From Symsagittifera roscoffensis (taxonomy: Eukaryota > Xenacoelomorpha > Acoela > Convolutidae), in assembly GCF_963678635.1 (NCBI RefSeq), contig NC_087068.1, positions 38,589,649 through 38,653,648 on the forward strand: a stretch of DNA of 64,000 bases, written 5' to 3'. Below are positions 45,090 to 56,754 of this stretch, in pieces. Below the pieces are notes generated by a model. The model made no database searches, was not told where the DNA came from, and saw only the letters and a list, made by a program, of their open reading frames with translations. Made by a program: the position numbers and the translations under genes. Position 1 is the first letter of the stretch. The number at the start of each line of letters is the position of its first letter.

Positions 45090-48000
45090 AGACAGATTAG
45101 ATGCATACAATGCAATAAAATATATACAACTGTCAAATAGGATAGTATTTTTGAAGGATGCCATGTAAGTTAGTTGATTTGATGCAGTATGTGAAGTTTT
45201 AGAAATAGGGTGATGTGTATTTTGAGTTTTTGAACAAAAAACGATAGTGTTGGTTACAGGATGGTGAACAGTGTTTGTAGTGTGTTTGTAAAATTTTATA
45301 AGAATGTGTACGAGTGGGCTTTGTTTTTAACATGACTTCGTATAAACTGTGAATATCATTCCTTTTTTAATTTTCCTTCGATGTGAGAAAGTTAAAAGTT
45401 AGTGTGAAGTGATTGAAAGAGTTACAGAACGAATCATAAGTTTTATTTTTTATAGTGCGTGGTCTATGATATGGTCGAGTTTTTTGTAAGTGCAGGGTTA
45501 ATATTTGGATCGAGCACCTACCACAAATATTTTTTTTTCACTTTCGTTACGAAAGTAGGAGAAAAAGTCTCTAAAGCAAAACGAATCCTTTTAAATTCGG
45601 CTAATTTAGTTTTTGGTCATTGGCCCACAAGTTTTTCGTCCATTTAGTTTTTCGCGCATGAGAATAGCCCCCCATAGATACGACAATTATGAACGTCGTC
45701 ACACTCTATCCAGACTTTTGTTGGAAAAATTTTGAAAATTTTTTTGTTCTGTTTTTTTTTATTCTGTTTCAATGAAGAGGTAAGAAAGAAGTGAGTAAGA
45801 CGGGTTAGATACATACAAATGCAATAAAATATATACAACTGTCAAATAGGATCGTATTTTTGAAGGATGCCATGTAAGTTAGTTGATTTGATGCAGTATG
45901 TGAAGTTTTAGAAATAGGGTGATGTGTATTTTGAGTTATTGAACAAAAAACGATAGTGTTGATTACAGGATGGTGAACAGTGTTTGTAGTGTCTTTGTAT
46001 AATTTTATAAAAATGTGTACGAGTGGGATTTGTTTTTAACATGACTTCATATAAACAGTGAATATCATTCCTTTTTTAATTTTCCTTCGATGTGAGAAAG
46101 TTAAAAGTTAGTGTGAAGTGATTGAATTAATTAAAGTACGAATCATAAGCTTCATTTTTTTTATAGTGCGTGGTCTATGATATGGGCGAGTTTTTTGTAT
46201 GTGCAGTGTTAATATTTGGATCGAGCACCTACCACAAATATTTTTTTTTCACTTTCTTTACGAAAGTAGGAGAAAAGTCTCTAAAGCAAAACGAATCCTT
46301 TTAAATTCGGCTAATTTAGTTTTTGGTCATTGGCCCACAAGTTTTTCGTCCATTTGGTTTTTCGCGCATGACAATAGCCCCCCATAAATACGACAATTAT
46401 GAACGCCGTCACACTCTATCTAGAGTTTTGTTGGAAAAACTTTGAAAAATTTTTGTTCTGATTTTTTATTCTGTTCCAATGAAGAGGTAAGAAAGAAGTG
46501 AGTAAGATGGATTAGATACATACAAATGCAATAAAATATTTACAACTGTCAAATAGGATCGTATTTTTGAAGGATGCCATGTAAGTTAGTTGATTTGATG
46601 CAGTATGGGAAGTTTTAGAAATAGGGTGATGTGTATTTTGAGTTATTGAACAAAAAACGATAGTGTTGGTTACAGGATGGTGAACAGTGTTTGTAGTGTG
46701 TTTGTATACTTTTATAAGAATGTGTACGAGTGGGCTTTGTTTTTAACATGACTTCGTATAAACTGTGAATATCATTCCTTTTTTAATTTTCCTTCGATGT
46801 GAGAAAGTTAAAAGTTAGTGTGAAGTGATTGAAAGAGTTACAGAATGAATCATAAGTTTTATTTTTTATAGTGCGTGGTCTATGATATGGTCGAGTTTTT
46901 TGTAAGTGCAGGGTTAATATTTGGATCGAGCACCTACCACAAATATTTTTTTTTCACTTTCGTTACGAAAGTAGGAGAAAAAGTCTCTAAAGCAAAACGA
47001 ATCCTTTTAAATTCGGCTAATTTAGTTTTTGGTCATTGGCCCACAAGTTTTTCGTCCATTTAGTTTTTCGCGCATGAGAATAGCCCCCCATAGATACGAC
47101 AATTATGAACGTCGTCACACTCTATCCAGACTTTTGTTGGAAAAATTTTGAAAATTTTTTTGTTCTGTTTTTTTTTTATTCTGTTTCAATGAAGAGGTAA
47201 GAAAGAAGTGAGTAAGACGGGTTAGATACATACAAATGCAATAAAATATATACAACTGTCAAATAGGATCGTATTTTTGAAGGATGCCATGTAAGTTAGT
47301 TGATTTGATGCAGTATGTGAAGTTTTAGAAATAGGGTGATGTGTATTTTGAGTTATTGAACAAAAAACGATAGTGTTGATTACAGGATGGTGAACAGTGT
47401 TTGTAGTGTCTTTGTATAATTTTATAAAAATGTGTACGAGTGGGATTTGTTTTTAACATGACTTCATATAAACAGTGAATATCATTCCTTTTTTAATTTT
47501 CCTTCGATGTGAGAAAGTTAAAAGTTAGTGTGAAGTGATTGAATTAATTAAAGTACGAATCATAAGCTTTATTTTTTTTATAGTGCGTGGTCTATGATAT
47601 GGGCGAGTTTTTTGTATGTGCAGTGTTAATATTTGGATCGAGCACCTACCACAAATATTTTTTTTTCACTTTCGTTACGAAAGTAGGAGAAAAGTCTCTA
47701 AAGCAAAACGAATCCTTTTAAATTCGGCTAATTTAGTTTTTGGTCATTGGCCCACAAGTTTTTCGTCCATTTGGTTTTTCGCGCATGACAATAGCCCCCC
47801 ATAAATACGACAATTATGAACGCCGTCACACTCTATCTAGAGTTTTGTTGGAAAAACTTTGAAAAATTGTTGTTCTGATTTTTTATTCTGTTCCAATGAA
47901 GAGGTAAGAAAGAAGTGAGTAAGATGGATTAGATGCATTTAAATGCAATAAAATATATACATCTGTCAAATAGGATCGTAATTTTGAAGGATGCCATGTA

Positions 48001-48420
48001 TGTTAGTTGATTTGAAGCAGTATGTGAAGTTTTAGAAATAGGGTGAAGTGTATTTTGAGTTATTAAACATAAAACGATAGTGTTGATTACGGGATGGTGA
48101 ACTGTGTTTGTAGTGTCTTTGTATAATTTTATATTAATGTGTACGAGTGGGATTTGTTTTTAACATGACTTCGTATAAACAGTGAATATCTTCCCTTTTT
48201 TAATTTTCCTTCGATGAGAGAAAGTTAAAAGTTAGTGTGAAGTGATTGAAAGAATTAAAGAACGAATCATAAGCTTTATTTTTTATAGTGCGTGGTCTAT
48301 GATATGGTCGAGTTTTTTGTAAGTGCAGGGTTAATATTTGGATCGAGCACCTACCACAAATTTTTTTTTCACTTTCGTTACGAAAGTAGGAACAAAAGTC
48401 TCTAAACCAAAACAAGTCCT
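45090..48420. repeat. Satellite region with 709-bp unit and 1416-bp higher-order unit
   Basis: The landmark TTAGAT(A/G)CAT near GCAATAAAATAT recurs at about 45,798, 46,507, 47,216 and 47,925, spaced 709 bases. Alternating unit types give a dimer: sequence at 45,459 recurs almost exactly at 46,875 and that at 46,199 at 47,616. Each unit holds the perfect palindrome CTTTCGT-T-ACGAAAG (or CTTTCTT variant) and GGCCCACAAGTTTTTCGTCC. The identical 62-codon frames at these sites are repeat translations. Confidence 0.88.
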
Positions 48421-49134
48421 TTTGATAAGGCACTCTGTGACAATTGAATGAACGGAATATTAGTCGTATTGCAAAAAAAAAAGTTTTTTTTTCTTTGCGG
48501 TGCTTTTGTGTCTTGTTAATGCAAGCATGTTGATATTTTTTGTCTGATTCAGAGACGGGGAAATTCAAAGTCTAGGTTTACTAACCTTTTTTTAATCTTA
48601 AGATCTGTTTGAGCTGTGATGCACCAGAACAGACATTTCCAATAGGGCTAACTCAATGGGTAACTTCAGATAAAAGTACACAGCGTGTTAGTCGCTTGTG
48701 CTATCGTTTTTCGGACAGATTGGTTGGTGCAGCTTGATAACTAAATAACAATTTAGACTTACTCCTAATTTAGACTTACTGCTAATCTCCTAATTAATCT
48801 CAAAAAACGCTGAGAAAAACTGCTACAAACTTCTTTTTTTTGCCTTTGTAAGAAGCTGATCAGTGAACCATTATTATTTTTCCGACCAACGAAAGTGAGG
48901 AGAAACTTTGTATTCGTGTGTATTTTAGTTTTTCTTCATTTTGTTTTCCACGAAAAATGAGGTACCACAAAGAGACCTCGGACTGGGTTGAGCCCTTTCC
49001 GTCATAATTCGAACCACATTTAAAAACTTCCAGAAAAATTTCTCAGAAAATTTTACCACAAATAATCATCGGAAAGGGTCGAGCGATACTCTATAATAAA
49101 ACCCCTTCTGCGTTGATTCAAAAAATTTTAATTA
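48421..49134. other. Intergenic DNA, no gene seen
   Basis: Unique-looking AT-rich DNA downstream of the satellite. Nothing supportable. Confidence 0.4.
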
Positions 49135-49830
49135 TAAAAAAGTTTGTTACAGTATCGAAAAAAAAACAATTTTTGAATTTTTGATTTTTTAGTCTAATTC
49201 CGAGCACGTAACGCGACCGAGTATTAATTGTGATGCAAAATTTGGCCAAGATGGCTGAAATAATATTGATTTTGTAATGTGGAAATTTAGTTTTGAAAAT
49301 TTCAATTAGCAATTGGTTTTATTAAACGGAAAACTAATTTCGAGAATTTTTTTCAGCAAATTCTTCGCAATCAGAATAGATTGAAAAAGAAAAAGAAAAG
49401 ATTATAAAATTTTCAAAAAAAAAAATTATTTCTTTTTTTTTTGCCTTTTTTTAAAAATAAATTTAGTGTTTATGCCCGATTTACGTTTTGTTTACGCGTT
49501 CAAACGTTTAACGTTTTTTATTACACCACGCAAAAATACGACACCAAATTTTTTTTAAAAAAAATGTTTTTTGTAGTTTTCCATGAATGAGGTTGCAACG
49601 TTCTGTGCTACTTGCAGAGCAACCGGCGATACTTAACGGTTTAGTAATGGATCATGATTATTGGGTGTAAGTGAGCACCTTTGAAAATCCCAGTTAAAAA
49701 TTTCTGATAAAACTTACAAAGTCTTTTCTACCAATCTTGTTGCATAAATCAGCAACAAAAAATTTCCCCCAGAAGATTTGTTTTGACTTAAATTCAACGC
49801 TGAACAGTGTTTATATAAATTTCGATTCGA
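49135..49830. repeat. Dispersed repeat R4, copy 2
   Basis: Matches 36605-37225 in the same order and orientation, with about 80% identity by eye and length differences in A/T runs. Confidence 0.65.
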
Positions 49831-52327
49831 GCCAAAACTGAACTAAGACTTTATGGCTGTTGAATAAAAAATACTTGTTAAAATAAGTATTCTTGGTCTT
49901 CAACATTCGAAATTTTCTTTCAAATTATTGGACAAAATCAAGATCATATCCATTATTCTGGGACTAAAAATATCCTTCATTCAAGGTGTATAAGAGCTTA
50001 ATTAGCTTAATTAGTTTAGTTTATTTTAATTTTTGACTATATCAGAACTACAACAATCAATCTGTTTGAATTGAACAGTAAGAATGATATTAAAAAGCAA
50101 TATTTTTTGTTGTAAAGTTTTCGCAAATGGAGTATCAATTACTTCGCCAGATTTGATTTTCTGCTTAGACAGCCTTTGAATTTTTATTTCCACAGATTTA
50201 CAGCCGTATGGCAAAAGCAATTAAAATTGATAGCATTCAATTAACAGAACAATTTCGGGTTGGGACACGCAAATTACATAGACAGCTTTGCCATTTATCT
50301 TGCCCAAACATCTGTTTGTAGAATAGCTCCTCTAACTGTTATTTTGTGAAAGGTGGAAGGCGATGCGCATTGGTTGATCATTCGGCTTTCATCACTCCGA
50401 ACCAGGGGTGGATCTAGGATTTTTCTCGATTTTTTTAAAGTCGACCAGATAAATATAAAGGCCTTATTTTGACCTGTCGAACTGTTCAAAACGCCGGCCA
50501 AATATTGTATTTTTGGTCACATTTTGGAAAATTTTGACCTATAACTTTCGTTTTTCGGCCTGCTTCCCCTCAAAATTTGTATATGCTAGCGCTGAAGGGG
50601 CTTTTAGAAAAAAAGTTGTGGTCGGTCAGCCAAAATGTCTTAAAATAGTTCCTCTGGTTCGCTGATGGTGTCTGCTTTAAATAAGTGCCAAAACTGGATG
50701 TCTGAGAATAGTACCAAATGATTGTCAGGTATTCGACTACCAAAAGGATAGATCTTGCAGCTGGATAGATCTTGCAACTTCTTAGTCAAATACTAATTTC
50801 GATCCAACTTTTAATTTCCGTAGTCCCAATAGAACTCAAGAAAACGCACGTACCAATCCTGCTGCCGTTGGTAAAACATTCTATTCGCAATTTCACTCTT
50901 TTTCTTGACTTTCAATCTGTTTTTAAAATCGTTTATGCCCTTTTTTCTTTACTTTCCTTGAGTTTTTAAAATTGATTATGCCGCTTCAAAATCGAGTTTT
51001 TTCTAATCCATGAAACGGACTGCTGTTATTTCCTTTATTGTAACAATTTCTAAATTAGTTCGAACAGGTCTCGGACGACTTTTGTTATTAAATACTCCAT
51101 TGGAGTGCTTAGTTCTCAATTTTCAATGCTTTATATGGATTTAATTCACCTATTTTAGTTGGTTATAATTTAATCGTAATTTAAGTAGCTTAGTGGTAAT
51201 TAATACCTTATCAGGTCACAGTCAAGCAAAAACGAATCAAGGTTGAAAGAGATACACGAACCTAGCAGAAGTATTAAATCGACCCACTTTCTTCATGTAA
51301 ACTGTGGAGCAAATTTTTCCAATTGACAATTATAGCCAAAAAAACAATCGGTATCAAACTTTTGCTCAATACACAGGCAAAAAATTCTCCAACAGCAAAT
51401 TTTCAAAAGTTTTACGGATCGGTTGGCCAGACATACGCGAGATTGGCGGTAAACTTAGCAGAACAACGCCGTTTCGTTGAAGAAAAACGCTTAAATCAAT
51501 TGAGAGCAAAATAACTTCAACGAAATCGGATCAGAAGAGTAAGAAAAGAAATAGCGTTTCAACTTGTTTTTTTTTTGCCCGTCAGAACGGAAGTCAAACG
51601 TTTGTTAGGCCAAAAGTCTAAACTACTTAAAAGCGTAACTCGCTAAAATGGCTAGAAAGCGTAACATAATCAATGGAGAAGACTAAAAGAGAAGAGACGT
51701 ATAAAAATTATGAAGATTTTTGACATCCAAAGAAATTCTCACCGAAACACTTCCAATATTGGAAGTCCTAAATTCTAAGAGAAAATCAACCATAAACATC
51801 AAAAAAATTGACCCCTGCAGCAATCTGATGTGCTAAAGACGCAAGTAGTTTGCGAGTAACTAAAAGATTTTGTCAGGTTACTCAATATAATTTTAGCAAA
51901 AAAGAAATATTGTTGAAAAATCCGTATCGATCCTGAAAGTCGAGTAAGCTTCCAAAATGTAAACGTCCTGCACAAATTCAAAACTTAGAGATCCTTACTT
52001 AAAAGTCAACCCAGTGATCAAGCCACATAGGACCTATACTGTGGCTTTATCGCCAACGAAAGCAATATAATTGGAAAGATATGTGTCTCGATATTCTCCA
52101 ATGGATAAAACCTCAAAGAATGCCTATTTTTCCTAAATGAGAACCCAAAAGAAGATTCCATAAAAAAATCTCTTACAAATAAGACATGTCGGTATCACAA
52201 AGTGTCAATAGTTGTTTATTATTAACCTCAGCAATTCCTCGAGTCCGTCAAATCACGGGGAAGAAAACGTGTTTAATGCTTACAAAAATCGTCTCCATCG
52301 CATTGGCAAAATCAAGAAACAAATAAA
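49831..52327. other. Intergenic DNA, no gene seen
   Basis: A mix of AT-rich sequence and a more balanced stretch (50.2-50.7 kb and 51.2-52.3 kb). Short frames such as 51323-51514 (63 codons, Lys/Arg-rich C-terminus) have no recognisable motif. CAGGGGTGGATCTAGG at 50,403 looks like a transposon end, but no partner was found. Confidence 0.4.
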
Positions 52328-52700
52328 AACAAGACTGCTCGTATCAGGGCGAAGCCCTGAATGTTCGGACTGCCCATTAAGGTTTATGGAGCAGTAATAT
52401 CGTTAAAAAATTAAAAGTAATAAAACAAAATGAATTTATTTTTTTCAAAAATTTGAAATTTTTTTTTATAAAAATCATCCCCCCACAAGCCATATAAAGT
52501 ACAAACGGATGGATTTCGCTACTTGTAACAAATCAATTATGGCAAATAAGCTTCGTTAAACCAATTTGGAAAGATTTCTAATACGGATTAAATCTCCGCT
52601 TACGCGTTAATAGCGCGAAATATATCGCGCGTTAATTGTCCCAAATTGACCAAAATGGCAATCTTTAAACCCCCATAACTTTACGAAAAAAGATCACAGG
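52328..52700. repeat. Dispersed repeat with hairpin and satellite-related block, copy 2
   Basis: Begins ACAAGACTGCTCGTATCAG. The hairpin TCAGGGC-GAA-GCCCTGA (52344-52360) is perfect here. It is followed by AATCATCCCCCCACAAGCC and a diverged version of the satellite head, then sequence with ATATCGCGCGTTAA that is not in the array. Confidence 0.6.
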
Positions 52701-53322
52701 TGAAATATCTTTTCAAATTTGAGCTCAGGACAACAATACCTTTCGAATGATATAAAAAAATTCCGTCAAAAATGGCTAGATAAAAAGTCGAAATTTGTCT
52801 GAAGAAAAAAAACCCACCCCGAGCACAAATATTCCGTTATATTCCGACTACTCATTTCAACAAACCTCTAGAATGCATACAACCAAAAGGAAGAAAAACT
52901 TCACTACGTTTTTTGAGCCCTGTAAAAGCAGAATGGTTTAGTTTGAAACGGAATGTCTTACCCAAAACACGAAAAATGGTGACGATGATCCGCATTATCA
53001 GCCCTATTAATTTCATTCGCTAAAAAGTATACGCATGAAATGTTAGACTATGTTGCGGTAAAGTAAGTACCAAAAGAAAATATTGGATATATTTAGTTTA
53101 TCTACTCGACAAAAAAACGCTCAAAATCAATTAATTGGCGATGATTTTACCAGCAAACAATATAATTTCAGTATCATTCGTGACAATTTGACTTCTCAAA
53201 CTTTAAAGTATTTTTATGAGTTCAGCGTTATGCCGAAGAATTTTCAACGAGTTATTTTTTCAAACATTGGAAACAATACCTGCAGAAACTGTTTTTTGGA
53301 CAAAATTTTCACGGCTTTCTGG

Positions 53323-53713
53323 CAGGGTTGCACTGTAATTAACACCTCTGTTATTTACACTGTTATTAACACTGTTTTTAACGTTATTTAACAAGGCCTG
53401 TTATAAACTGCTGTTATAAACTGCACTGGCTGACCTCTGTCTCGGAATGTTGAAGCTAGTATCTACCACAGCGGGCTTGGAAAGAGCTTTCTCGACAATG
53501 GGTTTTGTCCATTCGGACTTGCGAAACCGCCTCGACTCCGAAAAAGTTGAGAAACTTGCTTTTTGTCTCCGTGTACTAAAATCTGATTGAATATAAATCA
53601 GTGTTTTGTACACTGCTCCAAATTTTTGAAATTTTACCGTTATTATCAGTTAATAAAGTTTTTTACGTTAAAAACGTCATAAACCCAGAAGGGGTGTAAT
53701 TAATACAACCCTG
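53323..53713 (+). mobile_element. 391-bp hAT-type transposon remnant with TSD
   Basis: The ends are CAGGGTTGCACTGTAATTAA on the left and, read on the other strand, CAGGGTTGTATTAATTACAC on the right. An 8-bp flank, CTTTCTGG (53315-53322) and CTTTCTGA (53714-53721), matches at 7 of 8 positions. Both features are typical of hAT elements. Inside is only the last part of the transposase (53420-53590), so this is an internal-deletion derivative. Confidence 0.8.
53420..53590 (+). pseudogene. hAT transposase C-terminal dimerisation region (fragment)
   Basis: The frame ending at TGA 53588-53590 encodes about 56 residues that match the hAT dimerisation pattern: LERAFSTMGFVHSDLRNRL followed by EKVEKLAFCLRVLK. 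In the family this segment is the end of a 500-700 residue transposase. Everything upstream (zinc finger, catalytic DDE) is missing and a TAA stands just before the fragment. It has no start codon of its own in a sensible place, so it is a relic carried by the deleted element. Confidence 0.8.
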
Positions 53714-53721
53714 CTTTCTGA

Positions 53722-54498
53722 GGACATTTTTTTCTATCAAAACAAAGATAAAAATCTATCGCTTTGAATCGTTTTGGCCTAAACTGAAAACCTTCCAGGA
53801 GAAAAAGATTTCTGACTATTTGAAATTACCGATACTGGAGTTAGGCCACCTGTCTTTATAAAGTTAGCTATAAAATGCAGACCCATACAAAAAAACATTA
53901 AGCTTTGTTAATGAAAAGGCTAGGCAAGAAGTCGTTTGCCTCACTAAAATTTCAGGTAAAGCTATAAACCAGAGTGAAGTCTGATGCATCACATAGAGAG
54001 TTAAGAGCTTCACTTCAAAAATTCCATAGTAATGACTAAAAAACAGTTGCATTTGCGTCTTGATATTCAAACTTCGAAGAAGTTTAAAACTCCGCAATTA
54101 TGTTTGAAATAATCAGATTGGTCTGGGCAATTGGTCTGGGCAAACAGATATCCAGGTCTTTCCGAATTAAATCGTTCTTTTTCGGGGTCATAGGCTATCA
54201 CCCAAAACTTTACCTGCTACTTTTTGCTTATACTTTTTATGAGCTTTTTAAACAAGGATAGCTGGTTGCTGTACAAGTAGCACAGAATGTTACGACCATA
54301 TGCAGAAAAATTATGTGGTTTTTTTGGGAAATTTTCTTCAAATTAGTGTCGTTTTAGTTAAGTTGAGTGAGTTGAGAACTATAGTATCGGGTAAAATTAA
54401 TGAATTAATTATGGTCAAAAAGATTTTTTTCAAAAATGAATAAAAAAAACAACAACCACTGCAACATTGAAAACTGAGCGGACATTTTATCTCAAGCA
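53722..54498. other. Intergenic DNA with an inverted R4 fragment
   Basis: 54244-54355 is a reverse-complement match to part of R4 (GCTGTACAAGTAGCACAGAA, TTACGACC). GATTGGTCTGGGCAA is doubled at 54,116-54,144. No gene seen. Confidence 0.5.
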
Positions 54499-54690
54499 GT
54501 GCTCGTATTTGGATCAGAGCTGGTGTTTGGAGATGAGCTCGTGAGTTTGGAGCAGAGCACGTGTTCGGAGTACAGCTTATTTTTGGATTGGTGCTCGTGC
54601 TCGTGTGTGTTTGGTACAGAGCCGGTGCTTGGAACTCGTGTTTGGAGAGGAGCTCGTTTCTGGAGTACAGTGGCCCGTGCTCTGGAAGAG
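54499..54690. repeat. Degenerate minisatellite (GCTCGTGTTTGGAG-like)
   Basis: Variants of GAGCTCGTGTTTGGAG and GGAGTACAG recur every 20-30 bases. The long frame across it is open only because of the repeat and is not a gene, though it runs into the RT pseudogene that follows. Confidence 0.6.
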
Positions 54691-56129
54691 TTCGAGTTTG
54701 GTTCGAGGAACGCTCGTGATATCATGAGGCGGACTCAGAGAATTATGAAACCGCCTAGTTATCTGGGGTATAATTCTGATTCGCAGCTCAATGTTTCCAA
54801 TACCAGTGGGTTTGAAGTGGAAAACTTATTAATATAACAAGATTACAATGACCGCGTTAATGTTACACCGACAAGCAATGACCGCACAGGGTTAACTCAA
54901 ACCATGCAAGACCTGCAAATAGAAAATGTGCTACCAGAAACTGATCCGAATCTTGAAAGCCATGACGAAGACATAATGATGGAAGCATTCGGTGCGTCAC
55001 TTGACATATCAACTTGTCTTGATCATTCGATTTTGGACTGAAAGATCGGTGAAAAGCGTACGGCTGCCAAAAAGACTATATAATTTGCCTAATGGTAATA
55101 TTGGTAGGAAGAAGTGGACCTCCTGACACATGAACTGAAGCTTCTTTCTACCACTGCTGATTCCACTTCAGAAAGAGTTCTGGTGATGAGTCGTGTTTTG
55201 TTACAACGAGATCTAATGATCAAAGCATCAAAAGACATTCGAACATTTATTGGACGGCGCATCGAAGACTGGAAGGAAAACAAATTTGACAAGTTGTTGG
55301 CGGAAGCAGTGAGATGTGGCAAAAAGAAACAAATAAATCAAGATAATTTGGACGACAAACATGTCTCGAAAGTGTTTGCTTGATTAATGATGAAAGGCAA
55401 AGCGAGAAGTGCTATTCGGTGGCTCTCGGAGAGAGCAAGCGGGGGTGTGCTTGATCCGATACAAGAGGTGAAGAAAGGTGTGAACGTTTTAGAGACTTTG
55501 AAGTCAAAGCATCCAGAGCCACACAAGTCACATCTCTCTTCACGATTGCAAGTGCCAGTTTTACCCGTTTTTGAAGATGTTATAATCAGTTTTGCTTCCA
55601 TTAAAAAGACAACACGTTCTTTGCAGGGCAGTTCGGGAGCTTCGGGAGCTTCGGGAACAGATTCTGAGCATTGGCAGACGTTTTTATTACGTCATGGGGC
55701 TCACAGTTCACAAATGAGAGACGAAGTTACAACTCTTGCCACAAAAGTGTGCAATCAAATCTTACCATGGTCGAAAGTGCGAGCACTGGTTTCTGGAAGA
55801 TTGATTGCGCTTGATAAATGTCCTCTGGCGTGCGACCTATTGGCATAGGCGAATGTCTACGGAGAATAATTTGCAAAAGTGTGGCTGAGTTCACAAAAAT
55901 TGAACTTGAAGAAACATGTTCGACTGATCATATAGCTTGTGGGCTGAAAGCTGGCGTTGAAGGCGTAATACATGCGCTCTCTGATGTTTTTGATGGCAAC
56001 AAGGAAGATGACTGTGGCATGCTATTGATGGATGCATCAAATGCTTTCAACTCGCTCAATCGTGAAACAGCGTTGAGGAATGCTCGAATATTGTGGCCTA
56101 GATGTTCTAGATTTCTCTTCAATACTTAC
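54691..56129 (+). pseudogene. Reverse transcriptase pseudogene of a non-LTR-type retroelement
   Basis: A decayed ORF in one main frame with stops at 54835, 55039 and 55381 and a frameshift near 55,815. The best piece reads KGKARSAIRWLSERASGGVL, LKSKHPEPH, SEHWQTFLLRHG, SGRLIALDKCP and, after the shift, SGVRPIGIGECLRRIICK, then MLLMDASNAFNSLNR and LWPRCSRFLFNTY. These are the fingers and the first palm motif (catalytic Asp in MDASNAFNSLN) of an RT family common in invertebrate and cnidarian repeats. The second catalytic box is missing because copy C is inserted at 56129/56130. Confidence 0.8.
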
Positions 56130-56539
56130 TGGAACCTGATCTAAACTACATTTTATGATTGGATAAATTAAATGTTTTACCAATGTAAAGTATTTAATAT
56201 TAACCAATCATGATCCATCTAACTAACAACCCACTTATTTGTAAGTGCTGAAGTTACTTGTAATTTCAGCACCAGAGAGATTTGAATTTAACTTAGAAAT
56301 TAGTTGGACTCTCCCGAGCACTTCAGCAACCGCAATAAACCAGTATACCCTAGATCTATTGAGCCTAGCAGAGACTAGTTAAACAACCTGAGACTAGATA
56401 GTATAAGAGTAAGATTAGGATCGGTATTAGACTAAGAAGTTGCACGAATCTATCCGGCCGAAAATAAGATAGCGTGACGAGCAGACGGTGTACCCTATCC
56501 GAAATTACTCTATGAGTTAACCACATCGGTCCTAACTCA
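56130..56539 (+). repeat. 5' LTR of copy C (410 bp, subtype 1)
   Basis: It starts TGGAACCTGATC and ends GGTCCTAACTCA. Differences from the copy A LTR are few and concentrated in the last 20 bases. AATAAA at 56334-56339; inverted repeat at 56245-56272 with the same G-U form as copy A. Confidence 0.92.
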
Positions 56540-56541
56540 TC

Positions 56542-56551
56542 TGGTGCGACC
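56542..56551 (+). promoter_or_regulatory. Primer binding site 1 of copy C
   Basis: TGGTGCGACC two bases after the LTR end. It is followed by AGTGAGG instead of the ATAAGTCTCG that follows the copy B site and the second copy C site. Confidence 0.65.
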
Positions 56552-56642
56552 AGTGAGGCGACCAATAAGATAGCGTGACGAGCAGACGGTGTACCCTATC
56601 CGAAATTACTCTATGAGTTAACCACATCGGTCCTAACTCATC

Positions 56643-56652
56643 TGGTGCGACC
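56643..56652 (+). promoter_or_regulatory. Primer binding site 2 of copy C
   Basis: TGGTGCGACC followed by ATAAGTCTCG, as in copy B. By its longer match to the copy B context this is probably the ancestral site. Confidence 0.65.
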
Positions 56653-56754
56653 ATAAGTCTCGAACAAGACCTTAATAGCTTAGAATTAACCAAAATAGAT
56701 TAGAAATTAGACAAAAACATTTACAAAATGTTATACGACAATAATTTAATCGAA

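Larger units (their letters stand above)
56463..56664 (+). repeat. 101-bp tandem duplication of the LTR end plus PBS
   Basis: 56463-56563 is repeated as 56564-56664. The repeat covers the last 77 bases of the LTR, the two-base gap and the PBS, so two primer binding sites (56542-56551 and 56643-56652) lie in series. Copy B has a single site. Confidence 0.85.

Noticed and set aside
45459-47063. Repeated 62-codon frames at 45459, 46199, 46875 and 47616
   Set aside because: They are identical or nearly so only because they sit in satellite units; no start context or coding bias.
42022-48420. CRISPR-like array
   Set aside because: Repeats are hundreds of bases long with no short repeat-spacer pattern, and the window is eukaryotic.
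50402-50440. CAGGGGTGGATCTAGGATTTTT as a transposon terminal repeat
   Set aside because: The sequence looks like a hAT or MITE end, but no matching inverted end was found within several kb.
51323-51514. 63-codon frame at 51323
   Set aside because: The Lys/Arg-rich end is suggestive, but there is no homologue in the window, no motif and no neighbouring exon signals.
53083-53391. 102-codon frame at 53083
   Set aside because: It runs into the hAT left end at 53323, so its C-terminus is transposon sequence; the first 80 codons show no motif. Possibly a relic, but not supportable as a gene.
54499-54837. 112-codon frame at 54499
   Set aside because: Its first half is a degenerate minisatellite; only the end joins the RT pseudogene.
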